A DNA stretch of 64,000 bases from Undaria pinnatifida (lineage: Eukaryota; Sar; Phaeophyceae; Laminariales; Alariaceae), in assembly GCA_012845835.1 (NCBI GenBank), contig JABAKD010000026.1, positions 7,458,493-7,522,492 on the forward strand, in the 5' to 3' direction. Positions 31,187 to 43,851 of the stretch are shown one piece after another. The notes beneath the pieces are model-generated. The model was not told where the DNA came from. It saw only the letters and a list, made by a program, of their open reading frames with translations, and did no database searches. How positions within the stretch are numbered: position 1 is the first letter of the stretch; every line of letters begins with the position of its first letter. The translations under genes were made by a program, and so were the position numbers.

Positions 31187-34100
31187 CTGTGCGAAAACAA
31201 AAAAAGCGCCACCTCACAAAGTTAGGCGGCCATGGGGAAGACGTCGGGCAATTGACTCTGTTAGAACCGCAAAACATGTCCCACCCTAATCTCCACGTAG
31301 TAAACCCTCCGAAAAGTGGGCGCAATTCTGAAGGGGGTAAGGGAGGCGGGGTGTAAATAGAAACATCTCAAAACGGTATCAACATCTTCGCCAGGGCACC
31401 TAACAGTGATCCACAAACCGCACCCTGTGTGACGTAGCAAGGGGCGTCAAGCGCTACCGCGCGTATTTCTACAAAGCAGGGCAGAATCGGACTCTGGTAA
31501 CGAACAAATGCATTCGCCTATGGTATTCGCTTATGCCACACCTTCGCCGCCGCCTCCTGTTGTACTGGTTGTGTCTCTATTAATATCTATCTCGTCCAAC
31601 ACCGACAAAAAAAAACTCGTACGAAATAGTGCGCATTATCTATCACCCCGCGCACAGTCTATTTCTACCAATCAAAACACGATCGGACTCTGGCAGCGAA
31701 AAACTCCAATCGCCAAAAATCTTGCCTTTTCCTGTAAATCCCAAGCGATCAGAGCCCTCTCGGGGAACAGATGTCGCGATTTCTTCGTGGCAGGCAGATC
31801 CCACGTGCACCTCTTTTGCCCCTGTGTCGAGCACGAGCTGCTTAACGTTTTCTCTTGTAATTCCCGCACCTGAAGAAGGTCACGCCCGTCGATTATGGCC
31901 CACCATAGGTTACGGCTGTCCTTAGTTCTTCCCGACGCAATCAGTGGGAAGGTTATCCGTGGGTAAATACTTGACACCCAAAAAATGCCTACCTGGTATA
32001 CTTGAAGGCGTTGTTCATCTTGCGAATGATACCCCCTGTGTGTTCAAATAGGCACGTTCTACGCAGAATGTGTGGGTAGGATGTCGCACAGTAGTAAGTT
32101 GTGGTGCTCACCATCGATGTGCGTGTTGGAGACATTGTTAGAGACAGACCATAGCCACTATGCTATCAGTCAGCGCTGGCCCTTCACTATAACCCCGTCT
32201 TGGCAACACGTCTTTCCAACTTATTATCTTATCTTGCTGCACACTAAGACAAATGTCCGAAATAAAACTACACCTGCATATTCTTATTGCATACCAGGTA
32301 CCCTGGCATTACGTTTGTGTAGTGGTGATGTCAATTTGGATCCTTTGAACAAATTTTCTAATACCTTAATGCTCCAGATGGCGGGTGAGTCACTCCAAGC
32401 TCCTGACATAAATCGGATGCCCAGAACACGGCCAATCGAATAGCCTAAAAACTAAAATACGACTTACTTGCCGCACGTTCAGCGTGTGGTCTTGCAAGGG
32501 TGCTGACTCCGAGCCCCGACGAATAATACCTGACATAATATACCTGGCATGACAACGATGCGGCCTTTCGCAGCCTCCACCAGTCGAGCTATCACGTCCC
32601 GCCCATCTCGCGCACTCTCCGCTCGGCCGGAGGTCAAAACCCGGTCGATCCCCAGTCTGCAATGTCCCAAAAAGCGGCGATGTCCAGACGAACACCACAA
32701 GCGACTTCTTGTGAGTGTAGACGTGTATGGTTTAGACATGCGCGCAGCTGCGGAGATGGAGAAAGCTCCAACGAACGGCCAAAGGCGTCCACTGGATGTG
32801 TGCACATCTTAGTAAGTGGTTCCAAACGGGTCAATATATGGTACTGGGTATACATCAAACTACTTCTGGAGCATAGAGCAGGGCGTTTGGCCGTCGAAGG
32901 CAACGCACAGGTTAAATCAAGCGCGGGTACTACCCTGTTCGACGCGAGATAGCGGGTAGGCACAGCGTTGTCGAGTAGGATACACTGCCACAACACGCAT
33001 CTCACACCGTATACCACAGCACGCATGTCACATAGTATACTACAGTACATCATCACTCGGGACGGAAATGCAAGCACCGGCTGGATCTTTTGTTGCTTGT
33101 CAAACGGCCCATACATTTACTCACAAAGCGGTACCTGATAAGACTTTCCAGCGCGGTGAGCGGTTCAGTGGAGCAGCAGTCGAAAGCCCGATGGAACGTG
33201 ATGCTGCACGAGTCAGCTGCCATTGTCGTCGCCGCCGTCTCCACTGCTGCTGCTGCTGCTGCTGCTGCTGCCTTAACAAGCCGCGTCGTGGTTTCTAGAT
33301 CGATACTCCCATCCCCGAGCAGCGCCTTGGTGGCGTCCGCAGCCCACGGTACAGAGGGAACAATCGGCGGATTCACGGTGTTTGTTGACCAATGCAAAAA
33401 TCATCCAAATTCTTGAGTGCTTTTTTTTACCCAAGCGCAGATTAACTTGTTATAGCAAGCCTTACAATCTGGTCCAGCGGATCTTCAAGGGGGATTTTGG
33501 CTTGATAATTGGGTAACTGTGTAGGCTAGGTTCGCAGTTCGGCAAGTGGTCGGTAGTTCAATTTTTTTTATCGGTCGATGCGAAAGCGGCGCAGGCGCGT
33601 TTCTGGCCATTTTTGGTTGTTTTGTTTCGTCTTGCCTTCGGGTTGGGGTCAGGATTAGGGGTCAGGTTGGGTCTACGCCCGTACCTTGGTCTCACTCGTA
33701 TCGCAAATGCTTCTTAGTCCGCAAATGTGAGCAACCTAACCCCCCGAAGACCCGCTCGACCAGATATCAAAGGCAAAGTGGTTGATATACCCCGGACGCC
33801 AGCAACATCAACTAAATCATTAACAACGACAGCGACAACTTTCCGTCATATATTCGCGGATGAGCATGCTAGGTTCCCATTCTTGCTCTAAATAGTAGCA
33901 GCCGTTAGTAGGTGTCCCCAGTATTTTCTGCGAAGCACAGTAACAGTCGCGGGGAAAAAATTAAACAACAACCGGGCTTTCTATCCACCAATCAACGCAA
34001 GTTTTGCTGGCGGCGAGGGAGACCCGAGGGACGAGGAAGCAACAGATTACCTACCCCGATGACGACTCCGTGCGCACCAGCCTTGACCGCGGCTGTAACG

Positions 34101-36967
34101 TCGTCCTCCATGACCTACAAGGCGGTAGCGGTCGGGGGCAAGCAACCCGCAACATGCCAATGGTACTTGTTGTACAGTTTTGTCAGCTTTCGCGTTGGCG
34201 TATCGAGAAAAAAGGGTCACGGGTATTCGAAGCATACTGGAATGGATTATGCGCTGCACATTGGCGGAAGACAATTTACCTACTAATGTATGAATCAGGC
34301 GTGGCTTAGCACGAGCACCACTATTGCCGGCCTTTTCCAAGTTCACGGTTGGGTGAATGCACATTATTGTACCGTGTCCTGCCGCCTCGCAAAGTTGCGG
34401 TGCCCGTGAAAAACAACCTACGTATCGTGCAACCCTCCGCTCTTACTGAGGTATTACTACTACGCTTCTGCCGCCGGTCACTACACGTAATTGCCGTATA
34501 AAACACAAGACAACACACCTCCTGGCATGGGTATCAGAGCTAATTTCCTCCAGAACCAGGGGGGCAAAAACAACGAAAACGGCGGCTTTGAGAAAATTTC
34601 GTCGAGGTTTTTCCATAGGTGCATCGCCCGGTGTTCGTAGTCTCCCCGTTGTCGAGAAAACCAGCTCTGGTTTTCTCCCCAGGCGGTATGTCCCCTTGCG
34701 TGATACGAAGTACACGCATAACACGGTATTGGATGGGATGAGACCTCCTGCCCGAAGCAGGGGGGCTCATTCATCGGATTCGGCCACGGTTTTGCATATA
34801 GCGCTAGCGCCTCACGCGCGAATCTGACAGCACCTGCTTTTCGAGGCCCGTATACACGAAGTCTCCCGGGCGCGGCCGAATGAGCACGTGTACCCTTGTC
34901 TTGGATCCCGCAAGAGCTAACAAAGCTCCTTGGACGTCCCCGAGAGACGGCGTGACCCCACCCTGCGATACAGTACGCGACAGCACTTACAACCTTTTAT
35001 GTGGCTCGATTTTTTGCACGAAGCACACGAACAACATTTATTTGTACTAAAGTTAGGATATAACATACCATGCTTCACATAAGGCGACGTCTGCTCTCTT
35101 CCTTAGTAGTAGTGCATGCCCGTGTCGGGAATGAGAAAACGAGATGTCTTGCTCCGAACAATTCACAGTCGCCTATAGGTCTAGATGTGTGGGTGCATCT
35201 TTCACGAGTCATCCTGATCAAACCGTGATCAAACCGAAAGGCGTGCGGGGCAACACGATTCATCATGCCCCTCGCTGAAAGGTCAGCGTTCGCAGCAGAT
35301 GGCTGCGCCTCTGCCAAGCAAGGAAAGCCACTCTGGAAGGGAATATATAAGGGCCGTCATATATTGTTCTTAATACCCAAAAGGTTACCTGGTATTATAC
35401 TTCCATCAAAAGTGGCAGACGATTACATTCCGTCAAAATACCGCCTTAGGAAGGACGGACCTAGAAGATCAACCTCTTCGAACGAACCAGCGACCACAAC
35501 CTTCTCCCAATCGACAAGGCCTCCGGGACAAGATACCATAGTCGCATAAGAACCCGTGTTCCGGTCTTGCTCGTGTCCGAACCGGACGAAGTTACCCGCA
35601 CAAGCTTCACACCTGTGCTATGGTATTGCTCATACCCATACCTGAGCCAAGTTAGCGCAGAGCTCTATCCGATGGACGCCTCCAATACAAGCTTGGTTGG
35701 CCGACTGAAAGGCAGCGAGTACGTAAAATCACGCAAGGTTGCATCGTCCATCGGGACAAATGTACGTCGTGGGAAAGGGGGCATAGCGTAAAGACTTGGA
35801 ACCGAATCTTACTGCTCAGGCAAGACAACCCAGAGCACAACAGCAGCACAGGCAGTTACAACGAGAAGCAGGGACTACTCTACTATGTACAGCAAAAACG
35901 GTTGCAAACCCGGTTGATACTTCATAAAAATTGAAAAACGTCAGCTGTGATCGAGGACCAACGCCCGAATGGGTAGGGTGGACCGTAACTGGACCAAGTC
36001 CGGCGGAAGGCTATCTCCCATGGCCAGGGGTTTTGTTAGTGGGTGAGCTTGCGCAAGTCCCACACTACCCGGAAAGATGACATTCCGGGTGGCTATCTCC
36101 ACCGAACCTGACCCTCAGGGGACAGGCCGGGTCGACATACACACGCACCCGTATACAACGGCAGCTTGCGCTGCCGGGGTTGTAACGAGGACCAATGATA
36201 GGGACAGCTTACGCTATACCTACAATGGGACTCGAAGGGTGCGCCAGCTAGCTTTGGGCTGCGAAAGCAACTGAGTTAAATCGACACACGACGCGTATGA
36301 AAATACGCGGAAGTGTGGTGAGCTAAAGCTTTATTTTTCCCCATCCGCCGGAGGATAAAAAAAAAAGAAAAAAAGTCAGCTGTGATCAAGACCGATTGAA
36401 TGGTTAAAACTCGATATTTGCAGGAAACAAATCAGGGCTGTTCACGGGTCATGACCCGACGCAGGAGTTTTCAAAACCTCACGGGTTGGGTCGAGTCGGG
36501 TTGGGTTGGATCGGGTCGCATTGACAAGAGGTTTCGAAATCTCGAGGTTCGGGTCGGACCAGGTCAGGAGGTTACACCCGATCCGACCCTGACCCACGAG
36601 GTCTGACCCCAGCCGTGAAAAGTCCTTGAAAATAGTTGCCATGAAATATGCTGATTTTGGTGTAAAACGTAGAACGTGCCCTTTCCCAAGTAAGAAATCC
36701 AGCCTGCCATTCCACTTTCGTCATGAGTTGCCCTGCGTTATTTATCATGTGCCCTGTGCTCCATGGAAAGGACAGATTGCCTAAAGCCCCGTTCGTAGCC
36801 CACGTTTGCTATCATATCCACAGCATGATCACGCTGGCATACTGCTGTGTTTCAGAAGAGCAACTATCGACGTCATGGTTAAAACAGTCGATTCCGAATC
36901 ACTATACCTCTACGCCCTCGAGACAGCATTCTAGCACCACACCACCAGATTCCACCAGCTCTGCCAT
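31107..36967 (-). CDS. cutC: CutC family copper homeostasis protein (8 exons, complete)
   Basis: Exons 36908-36967, 35642-35704, 34834-34962, 34055-34114, 33135-33325, 32544-32656, 31672-31869 and 31107-31186 join with every phase matching, giving 894 nt and 297 residues. CutC proteins are cytosolic TIM-barrel proteins of about 250-275 residues linked to copper homeostasis, with an uncertain biochemical role. Family motifs appear in order: LECCLEGVESANQACIGG, HRIELCANLAQGGVTPSLG, VHVLIRPRPGDFVYT, MEDDV...GAHGVVIGALLGDGSID, ITFHRAFD, LGIDRVLTSG, VVMPGAGITRENVKQLV and TGAKEVHVGSA. The main oddity is a poly-Ala tract in exon 5 that lengthens one loop. The gene converges on the coiled-coil gene and lies about 6.7 kb from the start of the UPF0548 gene on the other strand. 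Confidence 0.93.
31672..31869 (-). CDS. cutC: cutC exon 7
   Basis: Acceptor CTTCTTCAG|GT, donor TTGATTG|GTAGAA. It encodes AGITRENVKQLV and DTGAKEVHVGSACHEE, then a less conserved tail. Reading through the donor would stop at 31643-31645. Splicing to 31186 restores a family-length C-terminus. Confidence 0.85.
   Translation of the reverse strand: MRELQEKTLSSSCSTQGQKRCTWDLPATKKSRHLFPERALIAWDLQEKARFLAIGVFRCQSPIVF
32544..32656 (-). CDS. cutC: cutC exon 6
   Basis: Acceptor ACATTGCAG|A, donor ATGCCAG|GTATAT. It encodes LGIDRVLTSGRAESARDG and GRIVVMPG. The donor overlaps a TACCTGG core on the plus strand. Confidence 0.93.
33135..33325 (-). CDS. cutC: cutC exon 5 (with poly-Ala tract)
   Basis: Acceptor CACCAAG|GCG, donor CTTATCAG|GTACCG (phase 2). 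It encodes ALLGDGSIDLETTTRLV, a nine-Ala run from a (GCA)n repeat, then SITFHRAFD, which is the family's core histidine-arginine motif. Confidence 0.92.
34055..34114 (-). CDS. cutC: cutC exon 4
   Basis: Acceptor CTTGTAG|GTC and donor ATCGGG|GTAGGT, chosen over the GT 4 bp later because only this one keeps phase. It encodes VMEDDVTAAVKAGAHGVVIG. Confidence 0.92.
34834..34962 (-). CDS. cutC: cutC exon 3
   Basis: Acceptor TATCGCAG|GGT, donor AAGCAG|GTGCTG. It encodes GGVTPSLGDVQGALL through IRPRPGDFVYT, two strongly conserved CutC barrel segments. Confidence 0.93.
35642..35704 (-). CDS. cutC: cutC exon 2
   Basis: Acceptor CCTTTCAG|TCG, donor GCTCAG|GTATGG. It encodes 21 residues, SANQACIGG plus HRIELCANLAQ, the family's GGADRIELC-type motif. 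Confidence 0.9.
35935..36360 (+). repeat. ~400-bp dispersed repeat, copy A
   Basis: Matches 40851-41240 through GTAACTGGACCAAG, GAGCTTGCGCAAGTCCCACA, GCGCCAGCTAGCT and GGAAGTGTG-GAGCT. A third, partial reversed copy lies at about 1445-1530. It lies in cutC intron 1. No frame is conserved between copies. Confidence 0.8.
36908..36967 (-). CDS. cutC: cutC exon 1
   Basis: MAELVESGGVVLECCLEGVE then donor GAG|GTATAG. The ATG at 36967 is the only Met between an upstream in-frame stop and the family core, which decides the start. Confidence 0.82.
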
Positions 36968-39004
36968 AAACTCAGGATCAGGAGTGTTCGTGTTTTCCAG
37001 CAGAAACAGCAGCAGTGGTGGGCGCGTGATCGTTCGTCGTTCGCGGGACTGTCATTTTTTTTCCTGTGAAAAGGTGTACATAAACATTTTGGAGGCATTC
37101 TTCTCGAGGGGTTCAATGTACATATTTGGACGCGAGATGAACCAGGCAACAGCAACAACATGGCGGAGCGAACTGCGAGGCCTCTGAGTTCTCCACACAC
37201 TACGTACACCATGGCTACTGCTGCAAGGGCTGCTATGCTGCCCCTTTTATTTGCCTTGATAGTATCGAAAGTGGCATCAACGGGTACAAGGTGCGCACCG
37301 CAACAATTATCCATACCACACTAATTCCAAGTAGTTTGTCCCAAGCAACGGTGCGTGCGGTTCATGGTACTCGTCCACTCTGCACTACCAACGGAGTACC
37401 CGTATGGCGTACATCCGTACTCGTGCGCTGACGCACAATGCTAAGTAAACGCGATTCCAAGACCATCGGACAACAATACGAGCGAGTTTCGGAAAATGAA
37501 AAAATGAAAAAACGAAATGCTCACAGGGGTAGTAGCGTTGCTCAGGGTTGCTCGAAGTTTAGCCGCATAAAAGACATTGACGGCCATCATAAAACAATCC
37601 CTGAGCAACCTGCTTGCTCAGGGGGAGGGCTTCAAACATAGCTCCCAACCCTGCGCAACAAACTGCAATGGGTTATGGTCTGGGAACAGAGCACAGGCGG
37701 TATAAGGTTGCCTGCACCACCACAAAAACAAACGCAGACTCGCCGCCAATGCGTAACATGGAAGGGGGCGCCATCTCCTCGGACCAGGAGTGGTTTCGTA
37801 ACGCAGGGGGGGCTAAAGTAGTACCAGTGGTAGTGTTTTACAATCTAAGCAGGCAGGGATATAAAATGCGTTGTTACTCGTACGAATAAGAGATGAAGTA
37901 TGACAAGTAGCCTCTCAAGCTGGGTCACGGCGAGAAGGATTGACGAGGCGGACGCCCACTCGCTGCCAGAGTGTAGAGCAACAGGGCGTGCCAGCTCCTC
38001 CAACGAGTCATCGCTTGGTGATATTGCTGTGGCGGCGAAAGCAGCACTGCAGGTTTAATCTATTAATAGGTAAGATGAGGAGGGGAGGTGGGTGTTGTCG
38101 TGTTCACAACGTAGCGCGACGCAACTGTTGCAGCTAAGGAAGCCACGCAACCTCGAGCTGGGTGACGGTAAGGAGGACGGCCACGACGGCTGGCATTTGT
38201 GATATTGGGTTAGAGAGGCGGAGGGAGAAGGTCGCGGCGGAAGGTGGTGGAGCACCGTGCGTGGTAGATCGACAGGAAGCTCGAAGCTCGTTGCAATTCG
38301 AGTGCAGGTTTTCTGTCCAAGCTCACCGGAGAGCACGGCGGATAGCCCCTGAGCATTTTTTTTCCTTCATGATTTCAACTTCGGAATCCTGGAAGCACAC
38401 CTCGATCGTGATCAACCGCCCCTGAGCATTTCCGCTTTTTTTTTTTTTCCGAATCTCTCTAATGAAAGGGTCGGTCGAAGCGAATTTGTTGTTTGGTCGT
38501 GTTATTACCAAGGATGCGTGTTACGACATGAAAAAGTGCGAACATCGGGCGTTCTCGTCAAAATGGCCAAATGTGCGAACGTCGCTCGCGAATGTCATCC
38601 GCAGTACCTGACAAGGCGATAAATCAGGGGATGGATCACTTTCATCCCCGTCCTATTTTATTTTATTTTTCATGTGGGCTACTTACTTATTGTGTCATCC
38701 AGTATTATGCTGAATGCAGTCGCAGCCAAAGCAATTATGAAGGGGTTCCACACTATATGGAGGCTTTGTCCTCCAGGGTTCATTTTGAAAAAAACGCGAA
38801 CGTCATTTTTTTTGCAAACGTCTTCTCAATATGCAAAATCGAACGAACGTGTAATGCGTAACACACATCCCTGGTTATTATCAATAGCTCTATTTCAATA
38901 CCAGGTATCTGGTTCCTATGATACGTACGTACGTAACACGGCTGACGGCTGACGCCGGAACGCAAAACTAAGCAGAATTCTTCAACACCTATATTCTACC
39001 TGGT
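36968..39004. other. Upstream region of cutC, no gene recognised
   Basis: A minus frame at 36931-37314 starts MDNCCGAHLV and is hydrophobic (SIAALAAVAMVYVV), but it is out of frame with cutC exon 1 and has no supported junction. It could be untranslated leader. TACCAGGTA and TACCTGGTA occur at 38899 and 38997. Confidence 0.35.
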
Positions 39005-40365
39005 ACAGCAGTGTGGAGGACAGGGTACGTAAATTCCGTCAATCTTCCATCACACATGCCAACCATGAAGATACATTATCCAATGTCCGATCTACGAGAT
39101 CCACCATCAATGATGGGTCTTAATAACACTGGTTGACAGTCGGGAATATCAAACCAGACCGAGCCAGGGAGTGAAGGGCCCTCTACGAGAGCGACCCAAA
39201 CTCCCAGCTCTCACTTATGGATCTCTTCTTGCACTCCGCGAGGGAGGTTTGTGCAGGCACCTCCTTGCAACACATCGCAAAAACAAGCGACTCTTGGCCC
39301 TTGGCCAAACCGTGTCCAAGACGAAGATCGGGCCGACATCATCGGTGGAGGCGTCCTTCATATTGGCGTCGACGATGAGACGGAATCCATACAACGAGCA
39401 GATAGACAACAACCGCGAGTATACCACCGTTTTACCAGAGTTCGTAGTTCGAAAGGACCCGTTCCGGTCAATAAAATCTCAGCGAGACGATGCAGTCGAG
39501 GTCATACCCCAAGCGGTCCGGTCTCGCGAACCTAATCCGCGCAAACTGATGTTTAGGTGTGCACGCCTGACAAGCACATCAACCCGACACTTGCATCACA
39601 ACAGGCAACACCATCCCGAGCAAGCAGATATCGGAAACAGTCGCTCGTGTCGTAAAAATGCAGCCGACACGAGGAACGTCGTCTTAGTGGGCCCCCACAA
39701 CAGGTAACGTTGAGTTCACACCTGGGACACCCAGTGTAACTCCGAACGATTGCTGCCGGCATGCAAACCAACTGTGCGAATTATTACACTTATCAGCCGT
39801 GTTTACTCAACACGAAGTGTGCTGTAAGTGACTGTCGGAGGGGGCAATGCGGCACAGAGCGTGAGCAGTGAGAGAGAAGGCAATACTTCCCTCTGTCAAG
39901 ACTCCGCCTACCATAGCCATTCCCTCTCGAAATTATCGCCCCAAAGTCACATGCATGCTTAGTAAAGATGGGCTTGAGGCACATGAAGGAGGGGGCGATG
40001 TGGAGGATAGGGTATGTAGATTCCGTCAATCTCCCATCACACATGCCAACCATGAAGACACGTTAACCAACGTCCGATCTACGAGATCTGCCATAAATGA
40101 TGGGTCTTTAATAATGGTTGACGGTCGGGAATATCAAACTCGAACGAGCCAGGGAGTGAAGGGCCATCTACGAGAGCGACCCAAACTCCCAACTCTCACT
40201 TATACATCTCTCCTTGCACCCAGCGAGGGAGGTTTGTGAAGGCACCTCCTTGCCACTCATGGAAAGAACAAGCGACTCTCGGCCCTTGGCCAACCCGTAT
40301 CCAAGACGAAGACCGGGCCGACATCATCGGTGGAGGTGTCCTTCATAGCAGCGTTTTTATCTATT
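39005..40365 (+). repeat. Direct duplication of ~370 bp (39005-39390 and 39990-40365)
   Basis: Both copies share GTAGATTCCGTCAATC, CACACATGCCAACCATGAAGA, GAGCCAGGGAGTGAAGGGCC and GGGCCGACATCATCGGTGGA. Minus-strand reading gives short similar peptides but no intact frame; a relic of a longer element is likely. Confidence 0.8.
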
Positions 40366-40850
40366 GTACATCCGACCGCACATCCGACCTACAAGCACTA
40401 TCGACCCGCCCATGGAAAAATAGACATGAAGAAGTTAGCCTAGGAGTTAAGAAATAGTGAAAGTAAGTCGTCTGTGATAGGCGAAGTGCCGGCATGTGCT
40501 TGCCAAAAATTCCGGCCCAATAACGTCAGCTAACACTACTGCTTCATGTACTTCCACTACTGGTTGTTCCCAGCTGGCCAAGCGATTATACAGGGGCTTT
40601 GTCAGGCAACTGGGACTACTCTACCGGCGCCATCGAGGGGCCACTGTACTATTACTGCTGTTTTGTACAGCGTTCGTTGCATCGTACATACTACGCGCCG
40701 GTTGCAGCTACACTGCGCGCGTGTTCCGACTCGCAGATATTGTTCTTGGTAGGGGTCTATGGTGGTGCTATTAATAGTCGTACCACTGCAAGTAGTCGAA
40801 AATGTTTACAATGAAAACGAGAAAGGTCAAAGGCGATAATACCGCCAAGG

Positions 40851-41245
40851 ACCAACGCCGGAGTAGGGTGGATCGTAACTGGACCAAGACCCATCGGAAG
40901 GCTGTTTTCTCATGGACGGGGGTTTGTTAATCGGTGAGCTTGCGCAAGTCCCACACTACCCAGAGAGATGAGTTTCCGGGTGGTTGTCTCCCTCGCCGCA
41001 CCTGATCCTCAGGGGTCGAGTCGGGTCGACATTCTCACGCATCCGTACACCACGGCATCTTGCACTGCTGTAGTGTTAATAGTAACGGTGACCGCCGGCA
41101 GGGACAGCTCGCGCTGCCGTTTCCACGGGAACCGAAGGATACGCCAGCTAGCTCTGGATGGCTAATAAAATTGAGTTAAATTGTCATACATGTATGAAAA
41201 TACATTTAACACGTGGAAGTGTGTTGAGCTGTATTGTTCCCAATC
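40851..41245 (+). repeat. ~400-bp dispersed repeat, copy B
   Basis: Second copy of the 35935-36360 family, roughly 80 percent alike by eye, lying between cutC and the UPF0548 gene. Confidence 0.8.
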
Positions 41246-41934
41246 CCAGATCCGCCCGAGAACAATAAATAATAACAAAAGCAACTCGTCTTAACAACGA
41301 AGTATGAGATGGAGTAATGTTAGCGTATCGCGAATAAATGCATCGTATATGATTAAATCTTGAGCACCATAGCGCTCAACGCTGTAGTCTCAGCACTTCT
41401 GTAGTACGTATCACGAAATAATGCATTGTTTAGTGTTGCAGACGGTAGCGCTGCATCCTGCAATCTCAGGATCGACACAAACAAATGGTCAAAAGTTGGC
41501 GTTGAATGGCTCTTCGAGTAGACCAATCTTTTTTCGTAGTATTTTTATAATGGATGGAAATATCGGTTTATAGGTACTGGGTTTACGCTTAAGCTCAGAC
41601 TGGATATCTAGCTCTAGAGCGGTAAGTATTGAAAACGGGGCAAGAAGAGCGAGGATTGACTGAGACTGATCGACAGCGCGCGTACGCACATAGGCAACCA
41701 GGAATCTATGGTATGTATGTATGAGACTGAAACTACTATATGATGTTGTGCAGCCGGTGCATATGTAGAATGTGTTGATAACGGCTCACGACGTAGCAGT
41801 CAACACATCGTTCGTAGTTGTTGTTGGAATTGGCAACCTCCTACAAGTAGTGCGACCGTCCAACGTACTCGTACCTCTCCATCCTTCACTCTGGGCCGAC
41901 ATATAGGATAGGAGGCGTTGGTAAACTCCACAAT

Positions 41935-42300
41935 ATAGGTGGCGTTCACGCGTTTGACACTTTATACAGCTGTTGGGTGACAACAGGCAGGATCATATGT
42001 TGGCACATCAACCAGAGGACAGGGAAAGAAAACGGGGAGAAAACAGGGGATGGGCGTGTAAAATCCCCGGTTTTTTGCTCAGGAGTCAGGAGGGAATTAA
42101 TGGAGGTGGCGTTGGTGAAAAACAGGGTTATAGGTGGCATTTACGCGTTTGACACGTTATGTACCAGGTAGCTGTTTGACACCAACAGGCAGGATTGTAT
42201 GTTTGCATGTCATCCAGGGGACAGAAAAAAAATAGCCGGGGTAGAAATAGGGGATGAAGGGATAAAATCCCTGGGTCTACGCTCGTAAGAAAATGTATCG
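41935..42300 (+). repeat. Two adjacent ~170-bp direct repeats
   Basis: 41935-42110 and 42129-42300 share ACGCGTTTGACAC, CAACAGGCAGGAT and GGGGATG...AAAATCCC. The second contains TACCAGGTA where the first has only TACA at the equivalent point. Confidence 0.8.
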
Positions 42301-43645
42301 GACAAAAAAAAACAGCGATTTTCTTCAGTTTTTCCTTGCCCGCTGCTGTACCAGTACACCGGTGCACCGGCACCAGCACGAGCACTAGCAAAGCTCATGC
42401 TCTACGAAAATGAGGATGGAAGTTTCTCGCTTTGACTCGTGCTTTTCGCTTCCTCGCGGGAAAAGAGGGTCAACTTTGAGACACGCCCACGACCCCAATA
42501 ACTGGAGTTGCACTTTTTTTATTGGCTTTTTGGTTCGTATAGGAAAACGCGAACCCAACATAATATTGATATTCCGTTTTTCAAAACAAAGGGAAATACC
42601 ACCAACACAGACGATCATGAGGCGAGCTTCAATTGCCCTTGCTTGGGGAGACGAGAGCAAGGTCGTCGCCTTGTCTGTTCTTGATGTTTTTGTGGCTTTT
42701 GAGTACCCTAGGTCATCGCAGACATCTCGAAAAAACAACAAATCCAGAACAAGACGTTCATATGATGTCCCAACACCACCTGTATTTCGCCCCAGAGTGC
42801 ATTATGCATACCAGGTACCTGGTGCCAGTATACCAGTACACTGGGGAGCATCACACCAACGTATATAGTTGGCGCAGCATTTACAGTCTGCTGATAGGCA
42901 TCACTACAATACAGACTGACTTAACATCGCCCTGTTGACCCTGGTACAAGCTACGCTGTGGTTCCAAGGGGAGTCGCCGACCTGTCCCCTTCATGAGGAC
43001 ACACACCCAGTGATACGCGCGATCGGAGTATCACACACAGCTTGCAAAGATGAGTTTCGACAAATTCTTCGATCTCACAGCAGGAGTGTGTTTTTATATT
43101 TATGATATTAATAGCCGCCAGCTTCGACTAAATGGCTCATATGTTGCGCTTGATTTCCTCCGGGCCTTCCAGGCACCTTAAGTATGATATACTGGGGTGA
43201 GGTGAGCAGCTGCAGTAGCGTCCGTTGTATATCACGTCGCCCTTGTACCTGAAGGTTGGGGTTGTCGTGGAATTCCATGGTTATAATTCCGTGTTTGCTA
43301 GGATTGTGATTTGGCTGACTCTGCTAATAGCATACTAATAGTCAGTCGCCGACTAGGTGCTAGTTGGCTAGGTATCACGGTTGGTTGCGTGCGGTGGAGT
43401 AGTGCGTCTCTGGTTCTCACTGGTTCGTTTGCATTCCGGCGTGAGGTGTTCATTCGCACGCAAGCTTCAAATATTTTTTCAAAGCCAGGTGGTTGGCTTT
43501 TATTCTACCACCCCTACTAGGGTAACTATTATTTATGTCTGTTAGTAACCATCAAGTCCAGCCAACTCACACCCCTACTCCTGTTTGATGTTTGTTCCGT
43601 CCAACGTCCACCTTTTGAAACGGGATCCCCTGGCAAAATGCCTGC

Positions 43646-43851
43646 ATGATGCACGCGTCATGGTGCACGAGCAGGGTGACGCTCTTGCACGAGCCTAGCG
43701 CGTTGTACGTGAACAGATACTTGGAGCGACAGGATGCCGGCAACACCTCGACCAATCACCGGTTTGCAGGCTTTACGGACCCTAGGGCCGCCGGTGGCGA
43801 TGGCGCCGCCCCTCCACTGCCTCCACGAGGGTTTCAAGAGAGAACCGTGAG
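43646..43851 (+). CDS. UPF0548 gene, exon 1
   Basis: The ATG at 43646 (a second at 43649) opens a frame that reaches donor GTGAG|GTATCG in phase 2. It encodes 68 residues ending PPRGFQERTV, the start of the DUF1990 domain. The first 40 residues are not conserved and an upstream start is possible. Confidence 0.78.

Noticed and set aside
30911-31356. Zinc-ribbon-like frames (ACPKCSRRW on minus, LQCPRCQD on plus)
   Set aside because: The minus frame is a shadow of cutC exon 8 in another phase, and the plus frame is its complement. Neither has supported splice junctions.
31643-31671. cutC ending at the in-frame TGA 31643-31645
   Set aside because: Possible, but a donor at 31671 and a strong acceptor at 31187 give a phase-matched C-terminal helix of family length.
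32468-32502. A cutC exon encoding PLQDHTLNVRQ with donor CAA|GTAAGT
   Set aside because: Exon 6 joins the exon at 31869 directly in phase and rebuilds MPGAGITRENV. Adding this piece breaks the family alignment.
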